The notes below the pieces were generated by a model that searched no databases, was not told the origin of the DNA, and worked only from the letters and a program-made list of their open reading frames with translations. The translations under genes were made by a program, and so were the position numbers. A DNA stretch of 64,000 nt from Pseudoalteromonas sp. (GTDB lineage: Bacteria > Pseudomonadota > Gammaproteobacteria > Enterobacterales > Alteromonadaceae): positions 992,001-1,056,000 of the forward strand of contig NZ_JAGYIU010000001.1 in the NCBI RefSeq assembly GCF_018402495.1, read 5' to 3'. Position 1 is the first letter of the stretch; each line of letters starts with the position of its first letter. This document shows positions 40,002 to 48,332 of the stretch, piece by piece.

Positions 40002-41041
40002 AGCTGTATCTCCAAATCGCTAACGGCTTGGCTCACACACAGTTGAATTAATTGCTCGCCAGTATCTGATAATTGATTAGTTTTTAAATTACGCACCACT
40101 CCCGACTTTTTAATGCATTGGCATTGATGACAAATACCAATGCCGCAACCACGCTGCACAGGGAGTTTTTTTGCTTCAAATTGATTTAGTAACACCTCAT
40201 TACTAGTCACTACATGTGTGTCTTTATTTATTATTACTGAAAAATGATTGTCGTCAGTCAATTTAGGCAAGGATAGACCAAACGATTCTTGGTAATAGGT
40301 CAAATTAAGTAGACGAGTAAAATCTGCAACTTCTTGCATAAACCCAGTAGGACCACAGCAATATATATCAGGATTATCGTCGGTATTTATATGAGTAGTT
40401 AAATATGGGCTTCGATCCCGGATAAGCAGTACATAAGAAAAATGATTATATTGCTGTGTAAGCATTTTTAACTCATTAGTGCATTGATGCTCACCTGCTT
40501 TAGCAAAGTAAATTAATTTTATCTGATGCTCTGTATTACCTAGCTGCTGCTCAAGCATAGCAAGCATAGGTGTAATTCCCGAGCCACCAGCAATAAACGT
40601 GCTGGGTTTGTGCCAGCTTTTAAATACAAAGTCGCCACTTGGTGAAGAAATATTACACCATGGCTGCACCGCTAATGCATTTTGCAATTGACTTGTAAAA
40701 TGACCTTGCTGATCTGTTTTTACTAATAAACGAAGTAAACCTGTCGTCTTAAATTGTGTGGGGCTGCATGCCAAAGTAAATACTCGAGTAAGCAAACGTC
40801 CATTAGCTTCCACCGTTAAGCTAATGTGTTGACCAGCAATATGTATAGGCCACTTTTTATTAGGTTTAAGTGAAATACTTAAAAATCGCCCGCTTAGCAC
40901 TTGAACATCAACAACCTTGGCTCGAAAAAGGTCAGCGCGCCACGCAGGTTTAAACACTTGCATTATCGGCTCAATATAAGCGGCAAAGCTTTGATGGTGT
41001 AAAAACCATTTTGAAAATTGGTCTAATACCGAAGTTAACAT
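39998..41041 (-). CDS. Ferredoxin reductase with C-terminal 2Fe-2S domain (DesC-like)
   Basis: A 347-residue flavoprotein: FAD-binding part (about 40-140, GRLLTRVFTLACSP), NAD(P)H-binding part (about 145-250, FIAGGSGITPMLAML) and a plant-type ferredoxin domain with C299, C304, C307 and C335 as cluster ligands. It passes electrons from NAD(P)H to the desaturase encoded immediately after. Two palindromes resembling FabR/DesT operators lie at its promoter. Confidence 0.88.
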   Translation of the reverse strand: MLTSVLDQFSKWFLHHQSFAAYIEPIMQVFKPAWRADLFRAKVVDVQVLSGRFLSISLKPNKKWPIHIAGQHISLTVEANGRLLTRVFTLACSPTQFKTTGLLRLLVKTDQQGHFTSQLQNALAVQPWCNISSPSGDFVFKSWHKPSTFIAGGSGITPMLAMLEQQLGNTEHQIKLIYFAKAGEHQCTNELKMLTQQYNHFSYVLLIRDRSPYLTTHINTDDNPDIYCCGPTGFMQEVADFTRLLNLTYYQESFGLSLPKLTDDNHFSVIINKDTHVVTSNEVLLNQFEAKKLPVQRGCGIGICHQCQCIKKSGVVRNLKTNQLSDTGEQLIQLCVSQAVSDLEIQL

Positions 41042-41121
41042 GGTTATTAATTCTCTACTTAAATCGACTACCCATCACTTTGTGTTAAGCGAATTCACGC
41101 AAACACATGTGCTGGGCTTTA

Positions 41122-41150
41122 AATATTTGAGCCTACACGCGTAAGCTCAA
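41122..41150 (-). promoter_or_regulatory. Promoter of the desaturase operon
   Basis: On the minus strand a -35-like TTGAGC (41145-41150) and a -10-like AATATT (41122-41127) are 17 bases apart, about 85 bases before the ferredoxin reductase ATG. The first palindrome (41130-41147) fills the spacer, so a bound regulator would block RNA polymerase. Confidence 0.4.
41130..41147. promoter_or_regulatory. FabR/DesT-like operator, site 1
   Basis: AGCCTACACGCGTAAGCT, an 18-base imperfect palindrome (extends to 22 bases with TG/CA flanks, 18 of 22 symmetric). It resembles the AGCGTAC...GTACGCT palindrome of FabR sites. It sits between the -35 and -10 of the desaturase operon. The match is from memory of the family motif. 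Confidence 0.45.
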
Positions 41151-41155
41151 CTTTC

Positions 41156-41173
41156 AGCGCACAAGTGTACGCT
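41156..41173. promoter_or_regulatory. FabR/DesT-like operator, site 2
   Basis: AGCGCACAAGTGTACGCT, 14 of 18 bases symmetric, one base from AGCGTAC-N4-GTACGCT. Its centre is 26 bases from that of site 1, upstream of the -35. The rest of the 41042-41408 spacer is AT-rich with nothing else I can name; it must also carry the promoter of the divergent sugar dehydrogenase gene. Confidence 0.45.
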
Positions 41174-41408
41174 CGATTTTTTAAATTTCAACCCCATTAG
41201 AGTAATTATTCAATTTTTTTAAAGCGGTCTTTAATTCCTATACCCGCAAAGTTAGTTAAACACCTGAGGGACACAAACAAGCTCATAAAGCCTACAAACC
41301 AACATTAAAGCAGTTAAATAGCGTGCAATTTCATTCATCCCAAATACTTAACACTGTGATTAATAGCGTGCTAAGGTAGTTAAAATTTAGTTAATTTTGG
41401 AAGTCATT

Positions 41409-42569
41409 ATGAACAAAGTAACAACGCGTAAAAAATTTTCTACACTCGCCACAGCCAGTTGTGTATTGGCATTTTCGGCGCTTACCAGCCTGAGTGCTCA
41501 TGCAGTTGATTTTAAAGAACTGGATAAATTTGCGCTCAATGTAAAACCAGTCACTGTTGCCCAAGGGATTTCCATTCCGTGGGCTATTGAAGCTCTGCCA
41601 AACGGTGATTTATTAATAACTGAGCGCAGTGGCACCTTGTATTTACTGCGTAAAAATACCACCAGCTTAACCAAAATCTCTGGGCTACCTAAAATTGATG
41701 CCAACGGCCAAGGCGGTCTACTTGATTTAGAGTTGCATCCTGATTTTGCTAATAATCAATGGCTGTATATCACTTACTCAAGCAGTGAAGGCGACGGTGC
41801 TGGCAGTAACACCGCACTTATGCGTGCAAAGCTAAGTAACGATCACAGCCAATTACGCGAGCTACAACAGTTATACAAAGGCGAGCATAATTCTAAAAAA
41901 GGCCAGCACTACGGCAGCCGTATTGTGTTTGATAAGCAAAACTATGTGTATTTTTCTATTGGCGATCGCGGCTCGCGAGATATTAACCCACAAGATTTAA
42001 GCCGCGATGGCGGTAAAATTTATCGTTTACACGACGATGGTAAAATTCCAACCGACAACCCATTTGTAAACCAAAAAGACGCAAAACCAGCGATTTGGTC
42101 CTACGGGCATCGTAACCCACAAGGCATGTGGTTCGATAATGAAAATAATATTTTTTGGGCACATGAACACGGCCCCCGTGGTGGCGATGAACTTAATATC
42201 ATTAAACCTAAAACTAACTACGGCTGGCCTGTGGTGAGTTATGGTATTAACTACAGCGGCACCTCGTTTACCGATTTAACTCAAAAACCAGGTATGCAAG
42301 CGCCCATATTACAGTGGACTCCGTCTATTGCCCCTTCAGACATGCTGCTCGTAAAAGGTGACAAATATCCTGAGCTTAAAGGAAAATTTTTAATCGCTTC
42401 AATGAAATACGCGTTTATTAGCGTGCTAGAAATAGCAGATGGCAAGGTCGTTAAACAAAGTAAATTACTGGAAGGCATTGGTCGTATTCGCAGTCTAGCA
42501 CAAAGTGATGATGGCACTATTTACTTAGGATTAGACGGCCAAGGCATTATGCGCCTTGATCCACAGTAA
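41409..42569 (+). CDS. PQQ-dependent sugar dehydrogenase (YliI/Asd type)
   Basis: Exported protein of about 386 residues: signal peptide to about residue 32 (LSAHA), then a six-blade propeller of soluble aldose sugar dehydrogenase type. GISIPWAIEALPNGDLLITERSGTLYLL, GQGGLLDLELHPDFANNQWLYITYS, FSIGDRGSRDINPQDL, SYGHRNPQGMWF and EHGPRGGDELNII are diagnostic PQQ/calcium-binding motifs. It oxidises aldoses in the periplasm. The ATG at 41409 follows GGAAG; an earlier in-frame start at 41397 overlaps that site. Confidence 0.9.
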   Translation: MNKVTTRKKFSTLATASCVLAFSALTSLSAHAVDFKELDKFALNVKPVTVAQGISIPWAIEALPNGDLLITERSGTLYLLRKNTTSLTKISGLPKIDANGQGGLLDLELHPDFANNQWLYITYSSSEGDGAGSNTALMRAKLSNDHSQLRELQQLYKGEHNSKKGQHYGSRIVFDKQNYVYFSIGDRGSRDINPQDLSRDGGKIYRLHDDGKIPTDNPFVNQKDAKPAIWSYGHRNPQGMWFDNENNIFWAHEHGPRGGDELNIIKPKTNYGWPVVSYGINYSGTSFTDLTQKPGMQAPILQWTPSIAPSDMLLVKGDKYPELKGKFLIASMKYAFISVLEIADGKVVKQSKLLEGIGRIRSLAQSDDGTIYLGLDGQGIMRLDPQ

Positions 42570-42581
42570 TCTTTAATACGC

Positions 42582-42637
42582 TAATTACAGTAACAGAAAA
42601 CTTTTTATGCAATGACTGCGTATTGTTACTGTAATTA
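42582..42637. repeat. Perfect 14-bp inverted repeat
   Basis: TAATTACAGTAACA (42582-42595) and TGTTACTGTAATTA (42624-42637) around a 28-base loop, between the sugar dehydrogenase and the DUF6435 gene. There is no T tract, so it is not a classic terminator. Confidence 0.6.
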
Positions 42638-42663
42638 CAAACTAATAAACAACGAGGGTGTTG

Positions 42664-42843
42664 ATGTTTTCATTTTTAAAGCCAGATCCAATCAAAAAAT
42701 TACGTAAAGAATACGACGCAAAATTAGAACAAGGCATGCAAGCGCAAAGAAAAGGCGATATAAAAAGCTACGCTATGTTAACCGACGAGGCTGAAAAAAT
42801 TTGGAATGAAATAGAAGCACTTGAAGCCAAAAAAGCACAGTAA
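42664..42843 (+). CDS. DUF6435-like small protein
   Basis: A 59-residue charged helical protein, MFSFLKPDPIKKLRKEYDAKLEQGMQAQRKGDIKSYAMLTDEAEKIWNEIEALEAKK. The pattern FxxDPIKKLxKEY...A..AQR.GDI..YA.L..EAE.I is shared by the DUF6435/Lacal_2735 family of tiny proteins of unknown function. The ATG at 42664 follows CGAGGG by five bases; upstream GTG/TTG codons are unlikely starts. A hairpin (CCCCTGCA/TGCGGGG, 42872-42893) follows. Confidence 0.75.
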   Translation: MFSFLKPDPIKKLRKEYDAKLEQGMQAQRKGDIKSYAMLTDEAEKIWNEIEALEAKKAQ

Positions 42844-42871
42844 ACATTTAACCAAACAAGTTTAAACTTAT

Positions 42872-42893
42872 CCCCTGCATTAGTATTGCGGGG
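42872..42893 (+). terminator. Likely terminator after the DUF6435 gene
   Basis: CCCC(T)GCA and TGCGGGG pair over seven bases with one bulge, followed by TTTG. The remaining spacer to 43140 is AT-rich with no recognisable site. Confidence 0.5.
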
Positions 42894-43140
42894 TTTGTAT
42901 TTCCTCGAATAAATAACTTCGATAAACATTTACCCAACTAAGTAAAATTAAATACACTTCTTATAAGTTCACTTTGCATTTGCCTCATCACGTTATTACA
43001 GCCCTATTGGTGCGACACTCAAAAGCCATTTTATTTCTCGCATAATCAGTTATTTACATTAAAGTTAATTAGTGGAATTATTAACCAATAATTACTTTCC
43101 TCTGTTTGAGGGATATTCACTTTTAGGTCACGGGGTATTT

Positions 43141-43686
43141 ATGGAATTTAAGCAAGCACAAAAAGACATGGATCTCGCCTATTTTGGTGGCGCAACAGGT
43201 GTTGTTATTTCTGGGTTAGTTTGGTGTTTTGCTGGTTTAATTGCAGTACTTTATTCAACTCAAGCGAGTATGCTTACCCTGTTTATTGGTGGTATGTTTA
43301 TACACCCGCTGGCTATGTTGCTATCAAAAGTACTTAAGCGCCCTGGACAACATGACTCTACAAACCCATTAGGCAAACTTGCTTTAGAAAGTACCGTTAT
43401 TTTATTTGTTGGTTTTTTCCTCGCCTTCTATGTTTCTAAGCTGCATCTGCAATGGTTTTATCCAATAATGCTGTTGGCAATGGGTGTGCGTTATTTAATT
43501 TTTAATACTTTATATGGTGCAAAAGTTTATTGGCTTTTAGGTGCTGCGCTTATGCTAGCGGGAGTAGTTTGTATATTATTAAATGCTAACTTCGTCATTG
43601 GTGCTTTTGTTGGCGGCATAACAGAAGTTATATTTTCTATTGTGATCTTCAATAAATCAAAAGAGTCGGCAGTAAAAGCCTCGTAA
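43141..43686 (+). CDS. DUF7010-like membrane protein
   Basis: A 181-residue membrane protein with about five to six helices, opening MEFKQAQKDMDLAYFGGATGVVISGLVWCFAGLIAVLYS and containing IGGMFIHPLAMLLSKVLKRPGQHDSTNPLGKLALEST. I think it belongs to DUF7010; function unknown. ATG 43141 is favoured because homology-like sequence starts there; a GTG at 43072 would prepend a non-conserved segment. It stands alone. Confidence 0.6.
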   Translation: MEFKQAQKDMDLAYFGGATGVVISGLVWCFAGLIAVLYSTQASMLTLFIGGMFIHPLAMLLSKVLKRPGQHDSTNPLGKLALESTVILFVGFFLAFYVSKLHLQWFYPIMLLAMGVRYLIFNTLYGAKVYWLLGAALMLAGVVCILLNANFVIGAFVGGITEVIFSIVIFNKSKESAVKAS

Positions 43687-43835
43687 CGAATTATTATCTA
43701 AAAGGAAAGTTACAGATAAAGATACTCTTAGCTTAACACTAAGCATCATTAACTTTAACGTCTCCATTATTTAAAAAGTACACTGTCAGCACAAATTTAA
43801 CTTAAATTTTTGCTAACAGTTCACTAATTCTCAAG

Positions 43836-44627
43836 CTATTTATATTCTACCTTGGCGGTTAATCGATTATATAAACTAGGGAAAAACCGTTTTATAAACG
43901 GTGCCCAACCACTTAACCCTTGGCCTATTACAACTTCGTCTTTTTTATTATAGATTGCAGTGAGCATTTTCGATGCGGCTATATTTACATTCATACCATT
44001 TTCTATTGAAGGCTCAGGTTTGTTTTGTGCCTCTCCTTGCTCGTTCAATGAATTATGGGCAATCGCTGTTTTAATTGAGCCAGGGCAAATAGTTAAGCAA
44101 TGTATATTGTGCTGCGCGACTTCGGCGCGTAAGCAATCCATAAAGCCTACTACAGCGTATTTACTGCCTGAATAACCCGTTCTAAACTTAGAGCCCACTT
44201 TGCCTGCCACGCTACTAATAGCCACTACTGAGCCGCTTTTTCGCGCCACCATTGAAGGTAGCACTGCTTTAGTGAGGGCAATTAAACCAAAGTAATTTAC
44301 TTCCATGAGTTGGCGGTACACTTTAAAGTCGTTTTCTAAAAATAAACTACGCTGCGAAATTCCGCCGTTATTAATTAAAATATCAATCGGGCCTAAGCTG
44401 TCTATTTGTGCTGATACATCCTGCAGAACAGTTTCGGGCTTTGATAAATCAAGGGGGATAACACGATGCCCCTCGCCTTTTAACTCGTCTTTTACTTGGT
44501 TGAGTTTATCGATATTTCGCGCTGATAAAATAACCTTCGCACCTTGCTCTGCAAATTGTTTGGCGAGCTCTTCACCAATACCTGATGATGCACCGGTGAT
44601 CCACACTGTTTTATTATTATAATCCAT
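43836..44627 (-). CDS. Short-chain dehydrogenase/reductase
   Basis: Classical SDR of 263 residues: NAD(P) motif TGASSGIGEELAKQ (TGxxxGxG), NNGG in place of NNAG, catalytic serine in AISSVAGKVG and YxxxK in YSGSKYAVVGF. The extended C-terminal region with WAPFIKRFFPSLYNRL resembles membrane-associated DHRS7-like SDRs. Substrate unknown. It lies 24 bases after the Mpo1-like gene on the same strand, so lipid metabolism for both is conceivable. Confidence 0.85.
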   Translation of the reverse strand: MDYNNKTVWITGASSGIGEELAKQFAEQGAKVILSARNIDKLNQVKDELKGEGHRVIPLDLSKPETVLQDVSAQIDSLGPIDILINNGGISQRSLFLENDFKVYRQLMEVNYFGLIALTKAVLPSMVARKSGSVVAISSVAGKVGSKFRTGYSGSKYAVVGFMDCLRAEVAQHNIHCLTICPGSIKTAIAHNSLNEQGEAQNKPEPSIENGMNVNIAASKMLTAIYNKKDEVVIGQGLSGWAPFIKRFFPSLYNRLTAKVEYK

Positions 44628-44651
44628 GGTCTACCTTCTATTATTTGCTAG

Positions 44652-45155
44652 TTATGCTTTAGTTGGGCCCGCTATTTCATTCACTTGTTGCTCTAAATGT
44701 TTATAAAAGCCCATTAAAAATAACAGCTCTGCGGTGACATACAAAGGGCCAATAATTAAACCCACTAAATCATCAACAAAGGCGGGCTTTTTGCCTTCAA
44801 AATAATGACCAATAAACTGTAACACCCAGCCAAATACAAACACGCCAACACCAATCGTCAGCCAAGATGTAAAGGGCATTGCGGCGATAGGCTGCGCTGC
44901 CACTAACAATAAAGTAAAAATGATGCCCATGATTAAACCTAGCGAAAAGCTCAGCATAAAATAGTAAACCACACTGGCAAGGACAAAAAGCTGCGCCCCA
45001 TCGACATTGAAACTCCCTAGAGGAATTTCAACACGCGCTAGTAAGCACAATGCCGCAAATACAATCAGTGGAATACCAAAAAAGTGAGTTAATACGTTAC
45101 GCTTTGAACGATGATACAAGCCATACTGGCCAAGTTGTTGTTGTAGAGTTTTCAT
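44652..45155 (-). CDS. Mpo1-like (DUF962) protein, longer type
   Basis: A 167-residue membrane protein with four to five helices. YGLYHRSKRNVLTHFFGIPLIVF (HxxxxN..THxxG) and WVLQFIGHYFEGKKPAFVDDLVGLIIGPLYVTAELLF carry the histidines of the Mpo1 family, closer to yeast Mpo1 than the short protein at 34615. Yeast Mpo1 is an iron dioxygenase in alpha-oxidation of 2-hydroxy fatty acids; whether this holds here is not shown. Probably co-transcribed with the SDR gene. Confidence 0.87.
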   Translation of the reverse strand: MKTLQQQLGQYGLYHRSKRNVLTHFFGIPLIVFAALCLLARVEIPLGSFNVDGAQLFVLASVVYYFMLSFSLGLIMGIIFTLLLVAAQPIAAMPFTSWLTIGVGVFVFGWVLQFIGHYFEGKKPAFVDDLVGLIIGPLYVTAELLFLMGFYKHLEQQVNEIAGPTKA

Positions 45156-45468
45156 CGGTTGATCCCGTTGTTATTTTTATAAGCAAAGTTCACCTTATAA
45201 AAAAGTGCGCACAATAACAACACATAAAATTATTAATAATTTTACCCTCTTCAAAGGTAATTTAATGAGTTTAGGTACTGCTACTTAAAAATCTAAGCTT
45301 GGCTAGGTTTGAGACTCGAGGTGTGAAGTGCGAGGTGCTGGGTTTAGGGGTGCGAGGCCCGTTACCCGCAGCCCGTGACCCGAAGCCTTCTTTGTGCATA
45401 ATTCACTAAACCCTATTTGAACACAGAGAAGCGAATGAGGAGTAAATGAGCTTGCAACGTGTCGTTAT
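45156..45468. repeat. Repeat-rich intergenic stretch
   Basis: A 313-bp spacer. It holds a G-rich block (about 45319-45357), then four tandem heptamers CCCGTTA CCCGCAG CCCGTGA CCCGAAG (45358-45385), and at 45425-45450 a 26-base sequence starting AGAGAAGCGAATGAG that recurs with one change at 62034-62059. Locally GC-rich against AT-rich flanks. No open frame of note. The upstream half carries the promoter side of the Mpo1-like gene. Confidence 0.6.
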
Positions 45469-45885
45469 CTAAGCTAATGCGGTTACAAGCTTGCCTTTTT
45501 CATGCGTAGGTTGCATGGCCATTCGATCAGTGCCTTTTTCGTATTCTTGCTCCAGCATTTTTTGTAACTCTGCAAGCTGCTCTTTAATGGTGTCTATATC
45601 AGCACCTTGCTCTTGGAGTTTTTCTGCCAATGCCTCGATTGCTGCTTTTAACTCAGCAATTTTTTCTTTATCAACCCCTAATCGTTGATAAATAAGCGCC
45701 TCTTGCGCATTTTCTAAAAAGCTTTTTTCTTGTGGCTTAGCGCTTGCTATTTGTGTTTGTTCGCTATCACTGGTTTTAGCTGTTGCCGCAGGGCCAGAAG
45801 TTGCCGCTACTTCGTCAGCTTTTGCCGGTTTATTTATTGTACTAACATAAGTATTGTATTGATTTTTAAAGGTTATTGATGTCAT
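45469..45885 (-). CDS. Uncharacterised coiled-coil protein
   Basis: A 138-residue protein I do not recognise. Low-complexity Ala/Ser/Thr-rich N-terminal part (about 18-52), then FLENAQEALIYQRLGVDKEKIAELKAAIEALAEKLQEQGADIDTIKEQLAELQKMLEQEYEKG, a clear heptad coiled coil (about 72-115). No signal peptide. The end (MAMQPTHEKGKLVTALA) looks flexible. The arrangement resembles small cytosolic proteins with FlxA-like coiled coils. Single gene. Confidence 0.6.
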   Translation of the reverse strand: MTSITFKNQYNTYVSTINKPAKADEVAATSGPAATAKTSDSEQTQIASAKPQEKSFLENAQEALIYQRLGVDKEKIAELKAAIEALAEKLQEQGADIDTIKEQLAELQKMLEQEYEKGTDRMAMQPTHEKGKLVTALA

Positions 45886-46005
45886 TAGCTCAAATCCATT
45901 TTTGCGTTAAAATATCTATCTTTAACTATTTTCACTTAGATACTTGTATGTGAATAACTACAGCAACTTTAATACCAACTTATATTTGTTATTCGCTTCG
46001 CTTTT

Positions 46006-46950
46006 TTAATGTAAATTAAGCCCATTTAGTTCATTACGCACCCATTGCTTATCAAGATATTGCTCTAAATTCAGCTGGGCAAATTTTATAAAGCTGCGCG
46101 CAGCATGAGAAATATGCCTGTCTGTACGTACTACAAAATACCAATGGCTGGCTAAGCAGGTGTCGGTTACGTTGAGCACTTTAAAACTGTTATCGCCTTT
46201 TGGTAATACATGATGGGAAAGCACCGCAATCCCCATCCCCGAGGATACAGCAACTCGTATGGCTTCGTTACTAGCCATTTGCACGCTATCGCTAAGAACT
46301 AAACCACGGCTTTGTAATTCGCTTTCAAAAAGCATACGCGTAGCAGAGCCCGGCTCTCTTAATAAAAATCGATATGGCATTAAATCAGCTAATGTTAATG
46401 CTTTTACATCGGCAAGCGAATGATCAAACGGCACAATAAAAACCAAGGGATTATGTAAAAAACGCGCAGCTTGGGCATGTTCAAGTGATGGTGGGTGGCT
46501 AAACACATAAATGTCGTCTTCTCCACGCTCAAAACGCGCTAGCACTGCAGAGCGGTTGCCAATTTCTAATGGCAGCTCTACATGGGGATGGGCATTACTG
46601 TAAGGCCCTAGTAACTTAGGCAAAATATATTGTGCAGTGTTTACCATGGCAATTTTACAGCGCCCGCGCTCCCCGCCTTTAAGCTCGGCTAAATAGTCTT
46701 GGTAATCATCAAAGTGACCAAACACTTGCTCACAAGTTCTAAATAAGTGTAAACCAGCTTCGGTAACCTGCAATTTTTGCTGTTGCATAATAATTAAAGG
46801 TTCATTGACTGCTTCTTGTAAACGTTTGATTTGTAGCGAAACCGTAGGCTGGGTTAAATGTAATTGCCGAGCCGTTTCGCTAATGGAGCCGGTTTTAACT
46901 ACACTCATAAATACTTCGAGTAATCTAAATGATAATTGTCTTATGTTCAT
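46006..46950 (-). CDS. LysR-family regulator, CbbR/CmpR-like
   Basis: A 314-residue LysR protein: winged helix at about 4-62 (LLEVFMSVVKTGSISETARQLHLTQPTVSLQIKRLQEAV) and a periplasmic-binding-like effector domain (about 90-300). The sequence style is that of the CbbR/CmpR branch, which control carbon fixation and bicarbonate uptake. It is divergent from an SbtA-type bicarbonate permease, with a palindrome between the genes, so it is likely the regulator of that permease. Confidence 0.85.
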   Translation of the reverse strand: MNIRQLSFRLLEVFMSVVKTGSISETARQLHLTQPTVSLQIKRLQEAVNEPLIIMQQQKLQVTEAGLHLFRTCEQVFGHFDDYQDYLAELKGGERGRCKIAMVNTAQYILPKLLGPYSNAHPHVELPLEIGNRSAVLARFERGEDDIYVFSHPPSLEHAQAARFLHNPLVFIVPFDHSLADVKALTLADLMPYRFLLREPGSATRMLFESELQSRGLVLSDSVQMASNEAIRVAVSSGMGIAVLSHHVLPKGDNSFKVLNVTDTCLASHWYFVVRTDRHISHAARSFIKFAQLNLEQYLDKQWVRNELNGLNLH

Positions 46951-46956
46951 ATTTAC

Positions 46957-46978
46957 CTCATAGGTTTTTATCTATGAG
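46957..46978. promoter_or_regulatory. Palindrome between lysR and sbtA
   Basis: CTCATAG-N8-CTATGAG, with perfect seven-base arms and total length 22, lies just upstream of the LysR ATG and about 90 bases before the sbtA-like start. The position suits a LysR autoregulatory and activator site; binding is not shown. Confidence 0.45.
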
Positions 46979-47068
46979 ATACTATCATCAATTTTATTAT
47001 TTACTATACAAAGATTTGTTTACAATAACGCCGCTTAACAATAACTATCTAATAAAAAGGAGAATCGT

Positions 47069-48016
47069 GTGCCTGATATTGTAGTCATGTTTTTTATTTT
47101 AGGATTAGTAGCGGGTATTTTACGCTCAGATCTATCAATTCCCAAAGCCACTTATGACACCCTTAGTCTATTGTTAATGCTCACCATAGGTTTAAAAGGT
47201 GGCATGGTGCTGCATGGTAACTTAAGCTGGCAACTTCTTCCTGAAATGGCCTCGGTTATGTTACTTGGTGGTCTTATTCCGCTCACCCTTTATCCTATTT
47301 TAAAGTACGTTGTTAAACTAAGTGTCGCTAATAGTGCCAGTATCGCCGCTCATTATGGCTCGGTAAGCGCAGGGACGTTTGCAGTTGCACTGGCATATGC
47401 AGAGTCAGCTAAATTAGAGGTAGGTGCTGAGGTTACACTGTATTTAGTGATGCTCGAATTACCTGCCATTATTGTTGGTTTAATGTTATATCGTAAGCTT
47501 GATAAACAACACAGCCAAAATAATGCGCTATCACTTAAGGCGCTTTGGCACGAAACACTTACTAACAAAAGCGTGATTTTGTTAGTTGGCGGTGTGATCA
47601 TCGGAATGATGTATGGCACACAGCAAGGCAGCCAAGTAACCAGTCTTTTAACCAGTAGTTTTAAAGTAGTACTGGCATTATTTTTACTTGAAATGGGTTT
47701 AGTGGCTGCGCAAACTCTGCGCCCATTCCCTTGGCAGCATTGGAGACTCGCTGCATTTGCTATTATTACTCCGCTATTTTTAGGTACTATCGGCGTAACT
47801 GTAGGCACACTATTAAAATTAGAATTAGGCTCGGTGGTGATACTCGGTAGTTTAGTGGCTAGTGCCTCTTATATTGCAGCCCCTGCGGCAATTAAAGCAG
47901 CCGTTCCCAAGGCTGATATTGGCCTAGCTATGCTGAGCTCTTTAGGGGTAACGTTTCCGTTTAATGTGATTGTTGGTATTGGTTTATACCATAAGCTTGC
48001 GCTTGCCATGCATTAA
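47069..48016 (+). CDS. sbtA: SbtA-type sodium-dependent bicarbonate permease
   Basis: A 315-residue membrane protein with ten helices of the SbtA (DUF897) family: GIRSDLSIPKATYDTLSLLLMLTIGLKGGM, AAHYGSVSAGTFAVALAYAES, and a C-terminal half with GSLVASASYIAAPAAIKAAVPKADIGLAMLSSLGVTFPFNVIVGI. SbtA imports bicarbonate with sodium in cyanobacteria; heterotroph homologues are common and may feed carboxylases. GTG start at 47069 after AAGGAGA. No SbtB gene (PII-like partner) is visible after it. Confidence 0.87.
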   Translation: MPDIVVMFFILGLVAGILRSDLSIPKATYDTLSLLLMLTIGLKGGMVLHGNLSWQLLPEMASVMLLGGLIPLTLYPILKYVVKLSVANSASIAAHYGSVSAGTFAVALAYAESAKLEVGAEVTLYLVMLELPAIIVGLMLYRKLDKQHSQNNALSLKALWHETLTNKSVILLVGGVIIGMMYGTQQGSQVTSLLTSSFKVVLALFLLEMGLVAAQTLRPFPWQHWRLAAFAIITPLFLGTIGVTVGTLLKLELGSVVILGSLVASASYIAAPAAIKAAVPKADIGLAMLSSLGVTFPFNVIVGIGLYHKLALAMH

Positions 48017-48026
48017 AATAAACACC

Positions 48027-48057
48027 AATAAAAGCCCAACATGGGCTTTTATTTTTT
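48027..48057 (+). terminator. Terminator of sbtA
   Basis: Twelve-base arms AATAAAAGCCCA (48027-48038) and TGGGCTTTTATT (48042-48053), loop ACA, then TTTT. The following spacer to 48332 is AT-rich with no further site I can name. Confidence 0.85.
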
Positions 48058-48332
48058 AACTATACCCCGCCATTACTAAGTTATTACCCTCTTAAAAACT
48101 CAACAAATATAAAACAAAACCGCCAACTTATTTCTACAATCACATTGCAATTAAGCGATTAATTTACCTAAAAAACCATTTTTAAAATTATTTTAATTGA
48201 GCAATTAAAAAACACTTTACTTGGTATAAAAAGCAGCATAAATTCGCAGCCAAATTAACCTGCTTCAAATAATCGCGCCACTATCACACCTAAATCAGCA
48301 ATTATTTAAACCCTTTTTATCGGAATAATCTA

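Noticed and set aside
45358..45385. CRISPR-like array
   Set aside because: Units are seven bases without spacers and no cas genes are present.
47353..47808. Minus-strand frame inside sbtA
   Set aside because: Antisense shadow of a clear permease gene.
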